A stretch of 64,000 bases of DNA from Tetragonia tetragonoides. Taxonomy: Eukaryota > Streptophyta > Magnoliopsida > Caryophyllales > Aizoaceae. A program made the position numbers and the translations under genes. The notes under the pieces are model-generated. The model worked only from the letters and a program-made list of their open reading frames with translations, searched no databases and was not told where the DNA came from. Shown piece after piece: positions 33,901 to 45,795 of this stretch (its first letter is position 1; each line of letters opens with the position of its first letter). The stretch is taken from positions 33,348,501 to 33,412,500 of the forward strand of contig CM076154.1 of the NCBI GenBank assembly GCA_038025085.1. Direction: 5' to 3'.

Positions 33901-34878
33901 TACAAAAAGGGGAGGACAAGGAGCTTCTTAGCTCTTACTCCTATTACACAAATCTCTATCTAGCCACCACCAGATCCCCAACCTCAGCTGAAATATTACT
34001 TCTTAGCCATTAGCCAGCACACCAGTACATCTATAATATTAGAAATATCTTCCCTTTATTTCACCATAAGAAATTCAAAATTGAGAGTTAACTTTCCTAA
34101 GTTTCCATCACTATTTCTACTAGCTAGCCTTCTAAGAAATGTTTTGATCAGAAACCTCTATACCAAATATCCAGAGATCCATCTTAGAATACAAGCTGCC
34201 ATCTTAAAATCTATAAACAATAATAAAACTGAGAATCAGAGAACTCTGAATTAACAATATTTCTACCCTCCAATCTACATAATTGCGTGAAAATCACCCA
34301 AGGACAAAATGCCACAATTGTAGACAGGAATAAACTATCCCCAGGACAGCAACATTCAACAAAAGCAAAAAAACAAAAAGACAGGAAAAAAAAGGCAAAA
34401 GTCAAGCTAACTAAAGTAAATAAAGAAACTGAATTAACAGATTGAATCAGATATGATGATTAATTATTACAAGAAGCAAAAAAAGTGCACAAATCTAAAA
34501 CAATTATATTTGCTGATGTACCTGAAATACTTGCTCATCAAATTGACCAGGGGTAAGCTGAAGAGCATGGTAGGCCCCATCATTGAAAGCCCAAGTTCTG
34601 CACACAGTTAGACCCATTTTAGATCCACCTTGAAGCATTGCCTTAACCCTTGGCCTACTGGTTTCATCAACAGCATGATCCATTAACCAATAAGAATTCC
34701 AACCATTAATGTAAAATGACTCCCCATCTAGCATAAACTGATTCCCAACCCTCTTGACAAAGCTATAATGTTGCTCCTTGAACACATTAGCTCCCAAATC
34801 ACCACCAAGGAAGTTGTAAATGAAAAACAATGTTGCAAAACCCACAATGGGGTAAAACAATCGATTTGGTGCAAACAT
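30986..34878 (-). CDS. Mannan endo-1,4-beta-mannosidase (GH5), copy A
   Basis: Five exons: 34878-34522, 33517-33320, 32822-32700, 31970-31762 and 31391-30986, totalling 1,293 bases or 430 residues, all with GT-AG splice sites and consistent phase. A hydrophobic N-terminus ([19 protein letters not shown]) acts as a signal peptide or anchor for secretion to the wall. The GH5 subfamily 7 signature follows: [26 protein letters not shown], the acid/base Glu in [12 protein letters not shown] (about residue 214), [11 protein letters not shown], and the nucleophile Glu in [11 protein letters not shown] (about residue 326). It hydrolyses internal beta-1,4 linkages of (gluco/galacto)mannans. Length is normal for MAN2/MAN6-like plant enzymes. 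The start Met is conserved with copy B; an upstream in-frame Met used as the ORF start in B is lost here. Introns carry a Tourist MITE and a LINE tail. A GA-rich leader at about 35320-35400 is shared with copy B. Confidence 0.93.
32149..32435. mobile_element. PIF/Harbinger (Tourist) MITE in intron 3
   Basis: TIRs GGGGCCGTTTGGTT at both ends, TSD TTA (32146-32148 and 32436-32438), 287 bp. Both halves carry GGGTAATGATT words. Confidence 0.87.
33851..33931 (-). mobile_element. Very short retrotransposed LINE tail in intron 1
   Basis: 81-bp insertion starting with poly-T, flanked by the 11-bp TSD CTCTTACTCCT (33840-33850 and 33932-33942). This is what an extreme 5' truncation during target-primed reverse transcription leaves. 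Confidence 0.75.
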
Positions 34879-37295
34879 TTTACTAATGCTGCAAGAGCAG
34901 AACTTTGGCTTTGTGGATGCAAAATTGTCAAATTAGATTTCTACTTTTTCAACACTCAGTGAAAATTGAATGGAAAGTCAAAGGAAAAACACCTCACAAG
35001 AATCTGAGGAAATTGGTGATTTTGGATGATTGGATCTTTGTAAGCCCCTAAATTCTGACAAACCCAGATCACAAAATCCTTTCTTTAACTCAAATTCAGA
35101 AAACCCAGATCACAAAATGGCTTCTTTAGCTCAAATTCAGAATACCCAGATCAGATTTTGCAACTAAATTGACCCAAAACACCCTAAACTAGGAGAAGAG
35201 GGGTTTTGGGGCTAAAAAGGGCTGGAAAAAGAGGAATGGTCAGAAAACGAGAAACTATACCCAGTCTATTCTTTGCTTTGTATAGTCTCAGATTTATCAC
35301 AAAATGTCGGTAGGCATTGCATTTATCTCTCTCTCTCTCTTATTGTGTCTCTGTCGGTTGACTGCAGTAGTTGGTGTGAGAGTGAGGGTGAGATAAACCA
35401 AATCGAGGAACGGGATTTGAGGAGAGATGTATGGAAATGCAGGTGGGGTCGTGGGTGTTTTGGCAACTTGGGCAACACTGTTTATACTTTTATCAGTAAT
35501 CACCAATAATACAAACTCAACTTCTTGTCAAAAAGGGAGATAATAATATTACAACATGGTTTTTTTTTAGTGAAATATTCGACTTTTTTTGGTGCAATAG
35601 CAAAACATGACTTTAATACCATAGCAAAACAGACATCAAAGTTGAACCAACATAGTATTCTATTATTAGATGAAGATTATTTGTCAGAAGTAGGTGTTAA
35701 TAATTTGGCACACAAAAGTTTACTATAATGATTAGATTAGGATTATTCTCACAAAGAAACAATGATGCTTAGAGTAAGCACAAAAAGTTAGGAAGCTATG
35801 ATGGTTTTACCATCATGTTCCTGTATACTCACATTAGATTATAGGAATTTGAATTTCTCATTGATTTGTTGCCTAACCATATCAATAAGGTTATTGAGAG
35901 GGTCTTGTGAAGTTACCTAAATTGATAGTAATATATAAGTAAAAAAAATACGTTCGAAATCTAAATTGAAAATTAATCGGATAAGTTGAAAAGAATATAC
36001 TCTTAAATTTTGTAAATATTATCCAATTTAAGTCCTAGTAGTTATGAGAGTCTAAGATATTATGCATTGAACTTGTATTAGAAAACTCTCTATATTGACT
36101 ATGGAGGAGGGGGAATTGAACGTGACAATAAAGAGTTTGAACAACTAGCTGTTTGCACTAGTCACTCTCAATTAAAGCATATATTTACAAAAGAAGAATA
36201 TACAATAAGGATTTACATATGTAAGACAAATCAAATCAAAATAAGGAAAGATGCATGTAACATTTTAACTTTGAAAGCATACGTAATTAGATTGGAAGCG
36301 ATCCCGAAGACTTGACCTGTTCAATTCCCAATAAAGAGTTAACGCTTACTTGAACAAATATAATGATCAATAGGTAGTCTCATAACGAAGCATTAGCGAT
36401 GCCCAACATTTATATCTTGTACAAAGCTTTTTGATTATGAAAACTTTTAGTAAAAATATCCTAAGGTATAATGAAATGATTGGTGAATACCTCAACATTT
36501 TAATAGATCTCATAAGAAACGTGTTGGAATTTACTCATTTGAGGTACCGCTCAACAAAATTTCAGTCAATGAAAAATGCTGATGTTTCGATCCTTTTTCA
36601 TAAAAATAAACAACAGTGTTCTTATTATTAATAATCCTTTGATAAAGAGTTGAGAGATCTTCTTGATAATCGGATTTCAATCAGTGAGTAACTCACAAAA
36701 ACTATATATTAGGGTACACTTTAGATAGATATTATTGAAATTTGCAAGTACGTCACCGTTATTTTATTACACATTACACCTCATGGTAGCTCACAAAAGT
36801 TTTCCCATAATTTACATCAATACTATAGAAATTAAAGACAAACAGGGAGACAATTGATCTTGTCACTTCCTTTTAAACTTGTTCTATTTTAATCCGAGGA
36901 CTTGGCGGGAGACTTTGATGCCAATATATTAAACTTACAATTACAAAGAGAGAGAAATCAAACTTGTGACCTAATGCATCCCAAAAACCAATTCTTTTAC
37001 TCTTGGGCCAAAACTTTCTAGGCACTTTAACTTGTTTTCTATTTTTTTGGTGAGAATGTGGGGACACAATCCTAATTATTGGCACTACTTTTTTTTTTTT
37101 GGTGAGCATTATTGGCACTACTTTAACTAAACATAAGTCATAATACATACTATTGTGTTAATTAACGGAATATGTTAATTGTAATAAGTTACAACAAAAC
37201 AATCAAATCATGGACCATATGTATTTAGATCATGTTGGTTTGCATAATTTTTCCCTCCATTGACTAAATAAAATGTTAGCAATATAAGAATATAA
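34879..37295. other. Promoter/5' region of mannanase A and AT-rich spacer
   Basis: 34879-35520 is the upstream region; on the minus strand it contains an (AG)n run (35328-35341) and a GTGTGAGAGTGAGGGTGAG-like stretch (plus strand about 35373-35391) also found upstream of copy B. 35521-37295 is AT-rich spacer with no gene recognised. Confidence 0.5.
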
Positions 37296-37524
37296 GGGCC
37301 CGTTCGGGGTGGTTGTGAGTTGCAAGTTTCTGGTTTTCAAAATTTTTTATCTACTTATAGAAATTATGTTTGGAGCTGAATTTTTTTTCCCATTATAGTT
37401 GTCTACTCTATTTTTGAAACTGACAACTGAAAATTGGAAACCAAAAATTGTGGTTTCCAAAATCTGGTTTTTGGTTTTCAAAAAAACTGAAAACTGAAAA
37501 CTGAAAACCACCCCAAACAGGCCC
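37296..37524. mobile_element. PIF/Harbinger MITE (229 bp)
   Basis: TIRs GGGCCCGTTCGGGGTGGTT and GGGCCTGTTTGGGGTGGTT, TSD TAA (37293-37295 and 37525-37527). The interior has repeated AAAACTGAAAAC words. Confidence 0.83.
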
Positions 37525-37729
37525 TAAGAAATTAATCATCATATAGTTTATATTTGTTTTTTTTTATAATCAATTTTTTACTTTGCATTATGCACGGGTA
37601 CTAGAGGAGTCCTAACTTGGGACCATGATATGAGACCATCTAATAATGCTTGTGTTTCAATGCAAGAGGCTTGCCTCCGGTTGTTTTGGCGCTACCCTGA
37701 TTGTTCTTTTTATTTTCCGGGGGGGGGGG

Positions 37730-37835
37730 GTAAGGAGGACTCACAACTTGGGGAGTATAAGAGGATTCCAAATTGTGAGTAATGAGAATCGAACCCATAT
37801 CTTGTGGGTGGAAATGGTACCACCACTCCACATTC
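37730..37835 (-). mobile_element. tRNA-derived SINE remnant
   Basis: The minus strand has GGGTTCGATTCTC (B box) preceded by GGAGTGGTGGTACCATTTCC (A-box-like). A poly-G run adjoins it. Boundaries not resolved. Confidence 0.45.
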
Positions 37836-38691
37836 GAGTTCTTGCTTGTTCTTCTTTTAGCCCAAGACCCAATAACTGCTTATTGTGTCCTCTTGGTTCT
37901 ACCACTGATTCACTAGCTGTTTTTGAGCAAACCTCTTCAGTATTTGACAAGATGAGAAACTCAATTTATAGAACATTGCAACAAAAAGTTGAACAATAAT
38001 TCTATCCAGAAATCATGAATGAATTTATGTATAGGTCAGGTTTCCATGACTTGCAACCTTCTGAGCAAATCCAGCCCAAATTTTAGGATCATGTAGTGTT
38101 TTTCAGAGTCAAATTGAAGCAAAAGAACATAAACATCTACATCTTGCATTGATACGTGAAATTCAAGTCACTAAACAGTCAACACAGTCAAGTTTTAGAA
38201 GGAAAACATTTCCATTACATAGCATAAGCATACATTCCAACAGAAAGAGTGATGTAAAAGCTTTCTTTCTCAAAGAATGTACTCCTAACATATTGCAGAA
38301 GAAAGAAATTGATTACACACGTCTACATATGCCAAAATTCTAGGAGACAAAGGATCCTTGTTATTGATAATATACACCGATATCACGCCCTCCAAAATGA
38401 TCCTCGGCCCTGATAAGATTAATGATCTAACAACTCGTCGTAAATTGATTCTTTTTCATGAGTAATGCTATCTGAGAAAATAACATGTTGAGAATCCAGC
38501 TTCCTCTTGTGTATTCACAGGTGCCTCCGTCCTAAATTTGTAAGAACACGAGATGGTAGTAGCAAAACTCACCTGACAGTCTTCATTTACAAGCTCAACT
38601 AGTTACCGGATCTTTAAACTCCCTGTATCTGGAAAGATCAGCTGGCACCACAAGAAGTTCAAGTTCTCTTGCTAGTAAATGAGTTATAAGA
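37836..38691. other. 3' flank of mannanase B
   Basis: Non-coding. Patchy match to 30285-30985 downstream of copy A. Confidence 0.55.
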
Positions 38692-41600
38692 TCACCGATT
38701 TCGTAGACACAGATCTTTCAAACTTCCTTTTAAGCTAGAACGCCCACGCAATAAAGCCAATCTGCAAGACTGACTTCTTAAAACCTCGAATGTGGATTGC
38801 CTTTCCCAGGGAACCATCCCAAAATCATCATTAAAATCCTCCATTCCTTTCACAAAGAATTGCCATATCAAAGAACCAGAACCTGAACTTTTCTTTTTTG
38901 CAGACTTGTATATTATATCATAGACAAGTTTGAAAAGCCTATCACGATGAGAATGATCAAAGTCCTTGTTCTGGTTTGACAGCCCAAATTCTGTGAGCAT
39001 GACGGGCTTCTTAAGTTGTTTGTCACCATCTTCAATGTGAGATAACATCCACTTCCGAGCAAATTCTAATTTTTCTTCAATGTTATCCACTTTAAGCCTA
39101 CCAAGAAAGGAAAACATAAGGCTGATGTTAAAAAAAAAACTGTACCATTGGAAATTCGGAAGCCAAAATGAAGTTTGATGCAGGACTGAAATTCCAGAAA
39201 AATCTAAGGAAATACAGAGGAGTAGTGCAAGGAGATCTTTTGCCTTCATTTATAATAGATTGAGATTTTACTATAACAGCACTACCACCCAGAGTTCCAA
39301 CTACTGGCCGCGTGGCTCTGGCCGGTGTCTGAGGAATGAGGAGATCAAGATTACCAAAACCTTACCTTCATTTTCTGTCAGCAAGGCTGTTCCAAAAGAC
39401 TCGCAGTAAAAATAAAATAATAAAAAAGGGTTTTCAACTTTTGATACCAATAAGTAACCCAAGTCCCAACTAACGACTAGCATAATAATCTCACACTATA
39501 TAGTAGCATACATAGTAAGTAATGATACTCACCATTGGTCCTGGTACATATGTATAGAGGCAAAATCAATTGTTGGTATGTCATTGTCGCGAATAAAATC
39601 AGTTCCAAGTGTAGCTTCCCAAAATGACGGATTTACAGCTGATTTTGCATTTTTTGGACCATAAAACCCCTCAAAACCCACAGTTACAAGATGTTTCTCA
39701 TCAATTTCTTTCACAAAAGATGACATTTCCTTGATCCAATCCTGCAGTAGAATCTCAAGTTATAAGTTCCCTCAAATAGGTCAAAAAATGACAACTACAT
39801 CTCAATCCCGCTTACCCTACCCACAACCTCTCATGCTCTGTTTATGATAGGCATCATATGCATGAGTATACATGATGGTCTATGATTGGCAGTGTGAAAA
39901 ATAAGGACACATAAGCCAATATTCCTAACTTAGTATCGTTAAATTTGTATGGATCCCACATCTGGATTAATGAGTAGAACCATATTCGGTAACGAATGAA
40001 CCTATCCTGTTGGAAGATTCATAATAGTAAGCAGCCTCAGGAACTCACATGAAGGGTATCACCTGAAGGGTCAGACATGCAACGCGGTTCATTAATCAAT
40101 TCCCAAGCAAAGATAATGGGATCATCCCTATACTCAATACCAGTAATGGTGTTCTTCCTTGTAAGCACTGCCTGCAAATTTTCAAAAAGAAAACAATGAT
40201 TTAGAAGCATGAGTTTTCTGCAAACCTTTCGTCTTTGTACTGGCCAAAAGCAATGACTTTCAACTGTTGCAAGTCAATCTGCCATCATCTAAGTTGAGCA
40301 ACAAGAGCATGAAATCTTCTATGCTTAAGCACCAGAATATTGGCTTAATCTTATTTCTTCATATTCTAAGCATAATACGATGATTCTACCATTCTACTCA
40401 GATTTGCAACTTGCAAGTGGCTCTAACCTACACAGATCTGAAGGAGGCAATGAGTAGAGGAGACAAGTTAAGCATATAAAGCCTTGACCTGTCAGTGTAT
40501 GTTCAAACAAAATCATTTCTCAGCATACATCATGAAAATGAGCTCCCTGGTACCTAGATACCAGCTTAAAAGACTTAATTATGTGCATGTCAACAACCCA
40601 GAATACCCGCGAGATGCTTAAATCTGATTCCCCCCCTCCCCCCATAAGTTGCTAGGAACCATTTTACAGAAAACTCATTAAAACACCACATATATGTTAC
40701 AAGTAAAAAGTGCATTAGCTGATACAAACAGAAAAGTTAAAGAGACAAACCTTGACGTAAGTCTTGAAATAGGTCTGTATCGAAGGGTCAAAGAAGAATG
40801 AATCATTAGAAGAGCTTATCGCAATGCCTTCTTCCCATGCCCATTTGACATATTGAGTTTTTCCCCCATATGCGTGCAAATTGTTGACCAAACTCAGAAT
40901 CAGCCTGACGCCGTTTCGTCTTGCTTCTGCAATTACATAATCCAAGGCCTGCAGTCCAATCAAGTCACCAAGGGGTTGCTGAGAACTAGCTGAGCAATTT
41001 ACATTATGTAATGATGCTTCATTAGTGAAAGAAAAGTTGACTAACAATATCTTTTTTTATCTTTGTTTCTTCTTCATTTCCCTCTTTTTCGGGCAAGGGG
41101 TGGAAAGGGGCAGATGATCATTGGTTTCGAAACTGGTCCCAAAAGGGTGGATGCCCAGTCCTCATTTATTATCTCAATTGCAAACTTACAGAATTTAAAT
41201 TGAATAGAATGACTATAGAAACCTAGTATGGATTTTCCTTGGTGGACAATTACAGTGACAACAATCATTTTGCATCAATTAATATGTCAAGGCAATGTTC
41301 TCTAACCATTTTGAGGCCTGAAATACTCTTAGTCCTATTCCACAAATCTATCCAGTTAACATCAGGTCCCAACTCATCTGAAATTTCACTTTCAACACAC
41401 TAGTACATCTATGATCTAGATATCAAACATATCATCTTGTCATTTACCATAATAAATTCAAATTTGAGAGTAAGTTTCTATCACTTCTTTTACTAGCTAG
41501 CCTGAGATACTCACTGAATAATAACAAATCATATTCTGATTCAAAAATAGATGGACAGTTATTCACAAAATTTTGAATTTGCTAAAACACCTAAAATACT

Positions 41601-42063
41601 TGCTCATCAAATTGACAAAGGACAACCAGCAGAGCATGGTATGGTATGGTATTGAAAGTAACTCATATTTAATACATTGCTAAGGTACCTGAAATACTTG
41701 TTCATCAAATTGACCAGGTGCAATCTGCAAAGCATGGTAGTCCCCATCATTGAATGCCCATGTTCTACACACAGTGAGACCCATCTTAGATCCAGCTTGA
41801 AGCATTGCTTTCACCCTTGGTCTACTGTATCTATCAATAGACTGGTCCATTAACCAATAAGAGTTCCAACCATTAATGTAAAATGGCTGCCCATCCAACA
41901 TGAACTGATTCCCAACTCTTTCCACAAAGCTATAATTATAAGTTTGCTCCTTGAACAAACTAATGTTAATATCTCTCACATCACCACCAAAGGACATGAA
42001 AATGAATACAATCAATGATGCAAAACCCACAATAGGGTAAAACAGTCCATTGGTTGCAGACAT
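38692..42063 (-). CDS. Mannan endo-1,4-beta-mannosidase (GH5), copy B
   Basis: Five exons: 42063-41689, 40948-40751, 40171-40049, 39741-39533 and 39097-38692, totalling 1,311 bases or 436 residues. Exons 2-5 have exactly the same lengths as in copy A. N-terminal hydrophobic segment [20 protein letters not shown]. Catalytic residues are present: the acid/base Glu in the NEP motif of exon 3 and the nucleophile Glu in [11 protein letters not shown] of exon 5. Same expected role as copy A: endo-hydrolysis of wall mannans. The Met at 42063 is preferred because it aligns with the only start available in copy A; an upstream in-frame ATG at 42102 would add 13 residues (MSTKPKSYCSTRK). The copies differ at many synonymous and replacement positions, so the duplication is not recent. 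Intron 1 holds a decayed duplicate of the exon 1 end. Confidence 0.93.
41589..41658 (-). pseudogene. Orphan copy of the mannanase exon 1 end inside intron 1
   Basis: About 70 bp repeat the splice-donor end of exon 1 (TACTTGCTCATCAAATTGAC, then GCAGAGCATGG). In details such as TTGCTCATC, GAGCATGG and ATTGAAAG it matches copy A better than copy B. The donor GT is altered (CCTAAAATA instead of CCTGAAATA) and the frame is lost. Confidence 0.7.
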
Positions 42064-42770
42064 TTTCCTGGTGGAACAATAGGACTTTGGCTTGGTGGAC
42101 ATGCAAATATGTGAATGAACTCACAGAAAGATTCTTTCACCCTTTTAACACTCAAATGAAAAACAAAAGTGAAATAAAGAAAACCCAAAAACAAACTAAG
42201 GTGTATTAGTGATTTTGGATGATTGGATCTTTATAATCACCCAAATGGTCAGAAACCCAGATCACAAAATGCCTTCTATAGCTCACATTCAAAAACCCAG
42301 ATTGATTTTGCAACCAAAAACCCTCAGATCATCAGAAAAAACCTAAATCACAGTTCGCAAAACAGGGATTTTGAAATGGAGTAGCCAATAAAAAGGGCTT
42401 GAAAGAAGATGTTTGAGACACTAACCCAAAATGGGATTTGCAGTAGTTAACTCCAAGATTTATGCAAAATGTAGTTTTACTTATCAAAGTTTGTGCCTTT
42501 TTATGCTGAGAAGTAAGAACTTCAAATGAAAGGGGGGTTGGATTCAATGATTTCAATGATCGAGTATACTACCAAATAAGGAAGACAGTGCACCTACTAA
42601 TGGTACCTCTCTGTCTCTCTCTCTCTGAGTGACGGTGTGAGAGGCAGAGAGTGGGTGTGAGAGTGAGAAACGGCAAACCAAAACGGAAATCTAGGAAAAG
42701 TATTGGAAAATTGGGAAATGCAGGGGGTGTGGTGGAATGTTGGTTTTCACTCTACAGCATTGTTTAGGTG
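42064..42770 (-). promoter_or_regulatory. 5' flank and probable leader of mannanase B
   Basis: Includes (CT)n at 42608-42624 and GAGAGTGGGTGTGAGAGTGA at about 42646-42665, which parallel the region 430-520 bp upstream of copy A. The transcription start is probably near here; no convincing TATA box was assigned. Confidence 0.4.
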
Positions 42771-43215
42771 GTTTTATTTTTTTTCAAGAATATCTATCGT
42801 GGACTACAGTATGTATATCTCCACATCGGCTTGTACGCATCTTAAAGAATGAAATAGCTCGACAAAAGATTTAAAGTTCCTCCATTTCCACCAATTGTGG
42901 GTTGGTCTAGTGGTGTCAGGGGCAAGATTTTGATAGGGAGGATCAAGGTTCGATTTCTCACAACTACGATTAGGAGGAGTGCAAAACTTTAACCCCTGGA
43001 CCAGTTTCGGAAAATTGGAAAATATTTACCAATGTTTATTTAATCAAAAAAAAAAAAATCTCCATTTACAAGGCAAGATTCAAATCCTTGTAAGCATCTC
43101 AAAGAATGAAACAACTCGACAAGAGATTTAAGATTGTTCTATATCCAGGACGAGATTCAAAACCTTAATATTAATTAAAAATTGATGAGTTTCTACTACT
43201 CAACCACGCTCTTAA
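42771..43215 (-). mobile_element. tRNA-derived SINE, split by a second SINE
   Basis: The two halves (42771-42887 and 43060-43215) belong to the same family as 59930-60127. Poly-T (tail) at the left, repeated CTCAAAGAATGAAACAACTCG-like words, and at the right the minus strand starts GTGGTTGAGTAGTAGAAACTC (A box), with a degraded B box (GTTTTGAATCTC). Confidence 0.7.
42888..43059 (+). mobile_element. tRNA-derived SINE nested in another SINE
   Basis: 172 bp. A box GTTGGTCTAGTGGTGTCAGG, B box GGTTCGATTTC, poly-A tail, TSD CTCCATTT (42880-42887 and 43060-43067). Confidence 0.82.
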
Positions 43216-44409
43216 TTTTAATATTGTTCATATTGTGTTTTGTTTTATATTCGAGTTTGATACCCATACCCTACCGAGATATATTTGGTTCAACAACACA
43301 ATCTGTTGTACCACAATAATTACGAGGTTATAATAATACAATGACACGCAAAAGTAACTACAATTAGATTCACATTAGAGTAATAAAGTTACTATAATTA
43401 GAGTAGCATATATAAAAAGTTATGATAATCATAGTTTTAAGTTTCTGTATACCGACATTAGTAATAGGAACTTTGACTTCGATCATCATTGATTTTGAGT
43501 GGGCTTACTCTCCCATCATACCAACAATAATCTTATAGATATCATTCTCAACTTACCCAAGCAAGAAGTTTAAGGTTCATTTCAGATCATTTTAGATGTT
43601 CAACATCTTACATAACTATCGCGTTCAGTTTAATTAAGTTACAGCTAATTAAAAAGAGAATACAACTTAAGTCACATGTTAGATATAAGTCTGTGGAGTC
43701 TAATATAATGGAGGATGACTGAGAAGACTTAACCCATTTAACCTCCGATATGTATTAACGATTTGGAAAAATGTAGTCATAAATCAAAATTAGATATATC
43801 TGAATAGACAATTAACGATTTCGAATATTGTCTCTATCATGTACTTAACTAATAAATTAAAGACAATGTTTTGAAAAGAAATCATAAGATTGGAAATAAT
43901 TAACGAATTTGTGACTTTTAATTAAACAAGTTCTAATGGCGCATTTAAAAAAAAATCAGGTCTATAAGGTTTAATGAAACTATGTGAAGAACCTTAACGT
44001 CTTAATAATATTTTACAAATATACAATATTACAACTTTAGGTGAAATTTGTGATTTTGGTCTATGGAATGAGATGTTGTTAAGTTGTTAATGAAAGTCAT
44101 AGAAAATCTAATTGGCGTTTGAAGTACTGAACAAAACATTCAAACTATATGATTGGGAAAGTCTTTTGAAGTTTTTTTAAAAGATTATCATGTAGATGCG
44201 TAGAGCCAATTATTCTTATTTTCTATCAATAAACGAAAAATAGTTGAGTGCCTGACTTTATTCTCGTCATGAGCCATAGGCTTATGATATAGGACGACTT
44301 CTTTATGTTAAAGGGGTATCATTTGACTTATCTAATGTACCAAAGTCATATAAAATTTTGCACGTAATATATATGTACCATAACTAAAGGGTGCAAGTTA
44401 AGTGTATGG

Positions 44410-44410
<1 letters not shown>
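43216..44410. other. AT-rich spacer
   Basis: No gene or repeat structure recognised. Confidence 0.5.

Positions 44411-44494
<84 letters not shown>
44411..44494. repeat. (TAA)n microsatellite
   Basis: About 28 TAA units, uninterrupted, directly abutting the fold-back repeat. Confidence 0.97.
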
Positions 44495-45065
44495 GACACC
44501 CGCGACAAGTTGGTATATTTTTTAACTCCGGCGACATTAGGGTATATTTAGTGACTGATTTTGGCACTTAGACCCAGTATTTCAATTTTTGTAGGAATTT
44601 CCGGTAAGATCCTTGTAATTTATGGTTTTCGACCTAATTATTTTCTTTTCTTTCTTTTTGTCAAATCATTTTAGTATTTTTTTCCCCACATCTCATTATT
44701 CATTTCTCCATTTATTACCCAACCTCCCTTTTATTTGATGAATTGAACAAATTTATCCCCAATTTTCTTCAAATTCGAGCTTTCCTGATTTTGCTTGCCT
44801 CAATTTAGTAAACTCTAATGTTGTGTAAGGGAAAGCAATGTAGTTGGGAGTTAGGGATTAAATACTAGAAAAATGAAAAAGGGTGAAAAATGCGAAAATA
44901 ATTAAGAAAAAGGAAGAAAAGGAAAAAAAAATGGCAATAAAGAAAAATGAGATCTGATCGGAATACTCAAATAAACTAAATAATGGATCTAAGTGCCAAA
45001 ATCAGTCACTAAATATACCCTAATGTCGCCGGAATTAAAAAATATACCAACTTGTCGCAGGTGTC
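44495..45065. mobile_element. Fold-back element with about 80-bp inverted arms
   Basis: Left arm 44495-44575 and right arm 44985-45065 are reverse complements with about three mismatches (GACAAGTTGGTATATTTTTT, then CGGCGACATTAGGGTATATT). About 410 bp lie between. No TSD recognised; superfamily unknown. Confidence 0.65.
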
Positions 45066-45600
45066 TCACTAAAAATACCAATTTGGTCAACCCCCGGTAT
45101 TTTTATGGGATGGCAAAAACTTGTTTTGAATTGATACAATGTTTCAATAAAACCAATAGTAAGTTAGTAACGTTCTTTATATTTACCTATAAAACGCAGA
45201 AAAGAATGAACTGATTTGAATTAACTAAAATATATTAATTATTTTTTTATTTGCCATTAACTCTTAAAATGTTTTCAACGATACATGTATAACTGTAAAT
45301 TTATATTGAATAAAAATTATTCAAGTGATAAATCACTACATAAATTAAACAATATGTAACTGAATTTGACTGGATTAAATGAGCCAAATTAAAAATTATT
45401 ATAAATTAAAAAAAATAAAAAAAACTTCAAAGGACAGAGATCACATCATTATAACAGAGTTCTCTGCAAGGAACATGATCATGTGCCCTCAAGGGATCAA
45501 TCTACCAAATACGATTGCTAAAGTAGTGACTTCATCAGTTTGTTGTTTTGGTTTCGTAAAATATACAGTAATGTTGGAAGTGGGTATCTACATGGAGGAG
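45066..45600. other. AT-rich spacer left of the MULE
   Basis: No gene recognised. Confidence 0.5.
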
Positions 45601-45608
45601 TATAATTT

Positions 45609-45690
45609 TGGTGTTACTATTTACCGCCCCTAAATTACTACCTACCGTCTTTAGAAATTTCAATTTTGCCCTTTTTCAAATTTTCACTCA
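45609..45690 (+). repeat. Left TIR of the MULE
   Basis: Matches the reverse complement of 51700-51777 with scattered mismatches and one short indel near the tip. Confidence 0.85.
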
Positions 45691-45795
45691 TCCTCTCCCT
45701 CTCTAACTCTCACACCAATTCTCCCTCTCTACCACCCACTCTACCACTCACTCTCATACCACCTTCATCAACATTCACTCAAGCAACGGCCGCGG

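Noticed and set aside
42888..43059. tRNA gene (A and B boxes present)
   Set aside because: No acceptor stem, no anticodon loop geometry, and a poly-A tail plus TSD identify a SINE. The same applies to 59930-60127, 29840-29945 and 37730-37835.
44346..44567. Protein with a poly-Ile tract, and its relative at 44993-45214
   Set aside because: The Ile run is the (TAA)n microsatellite and the shared start is the inverted arm of a fold-back.
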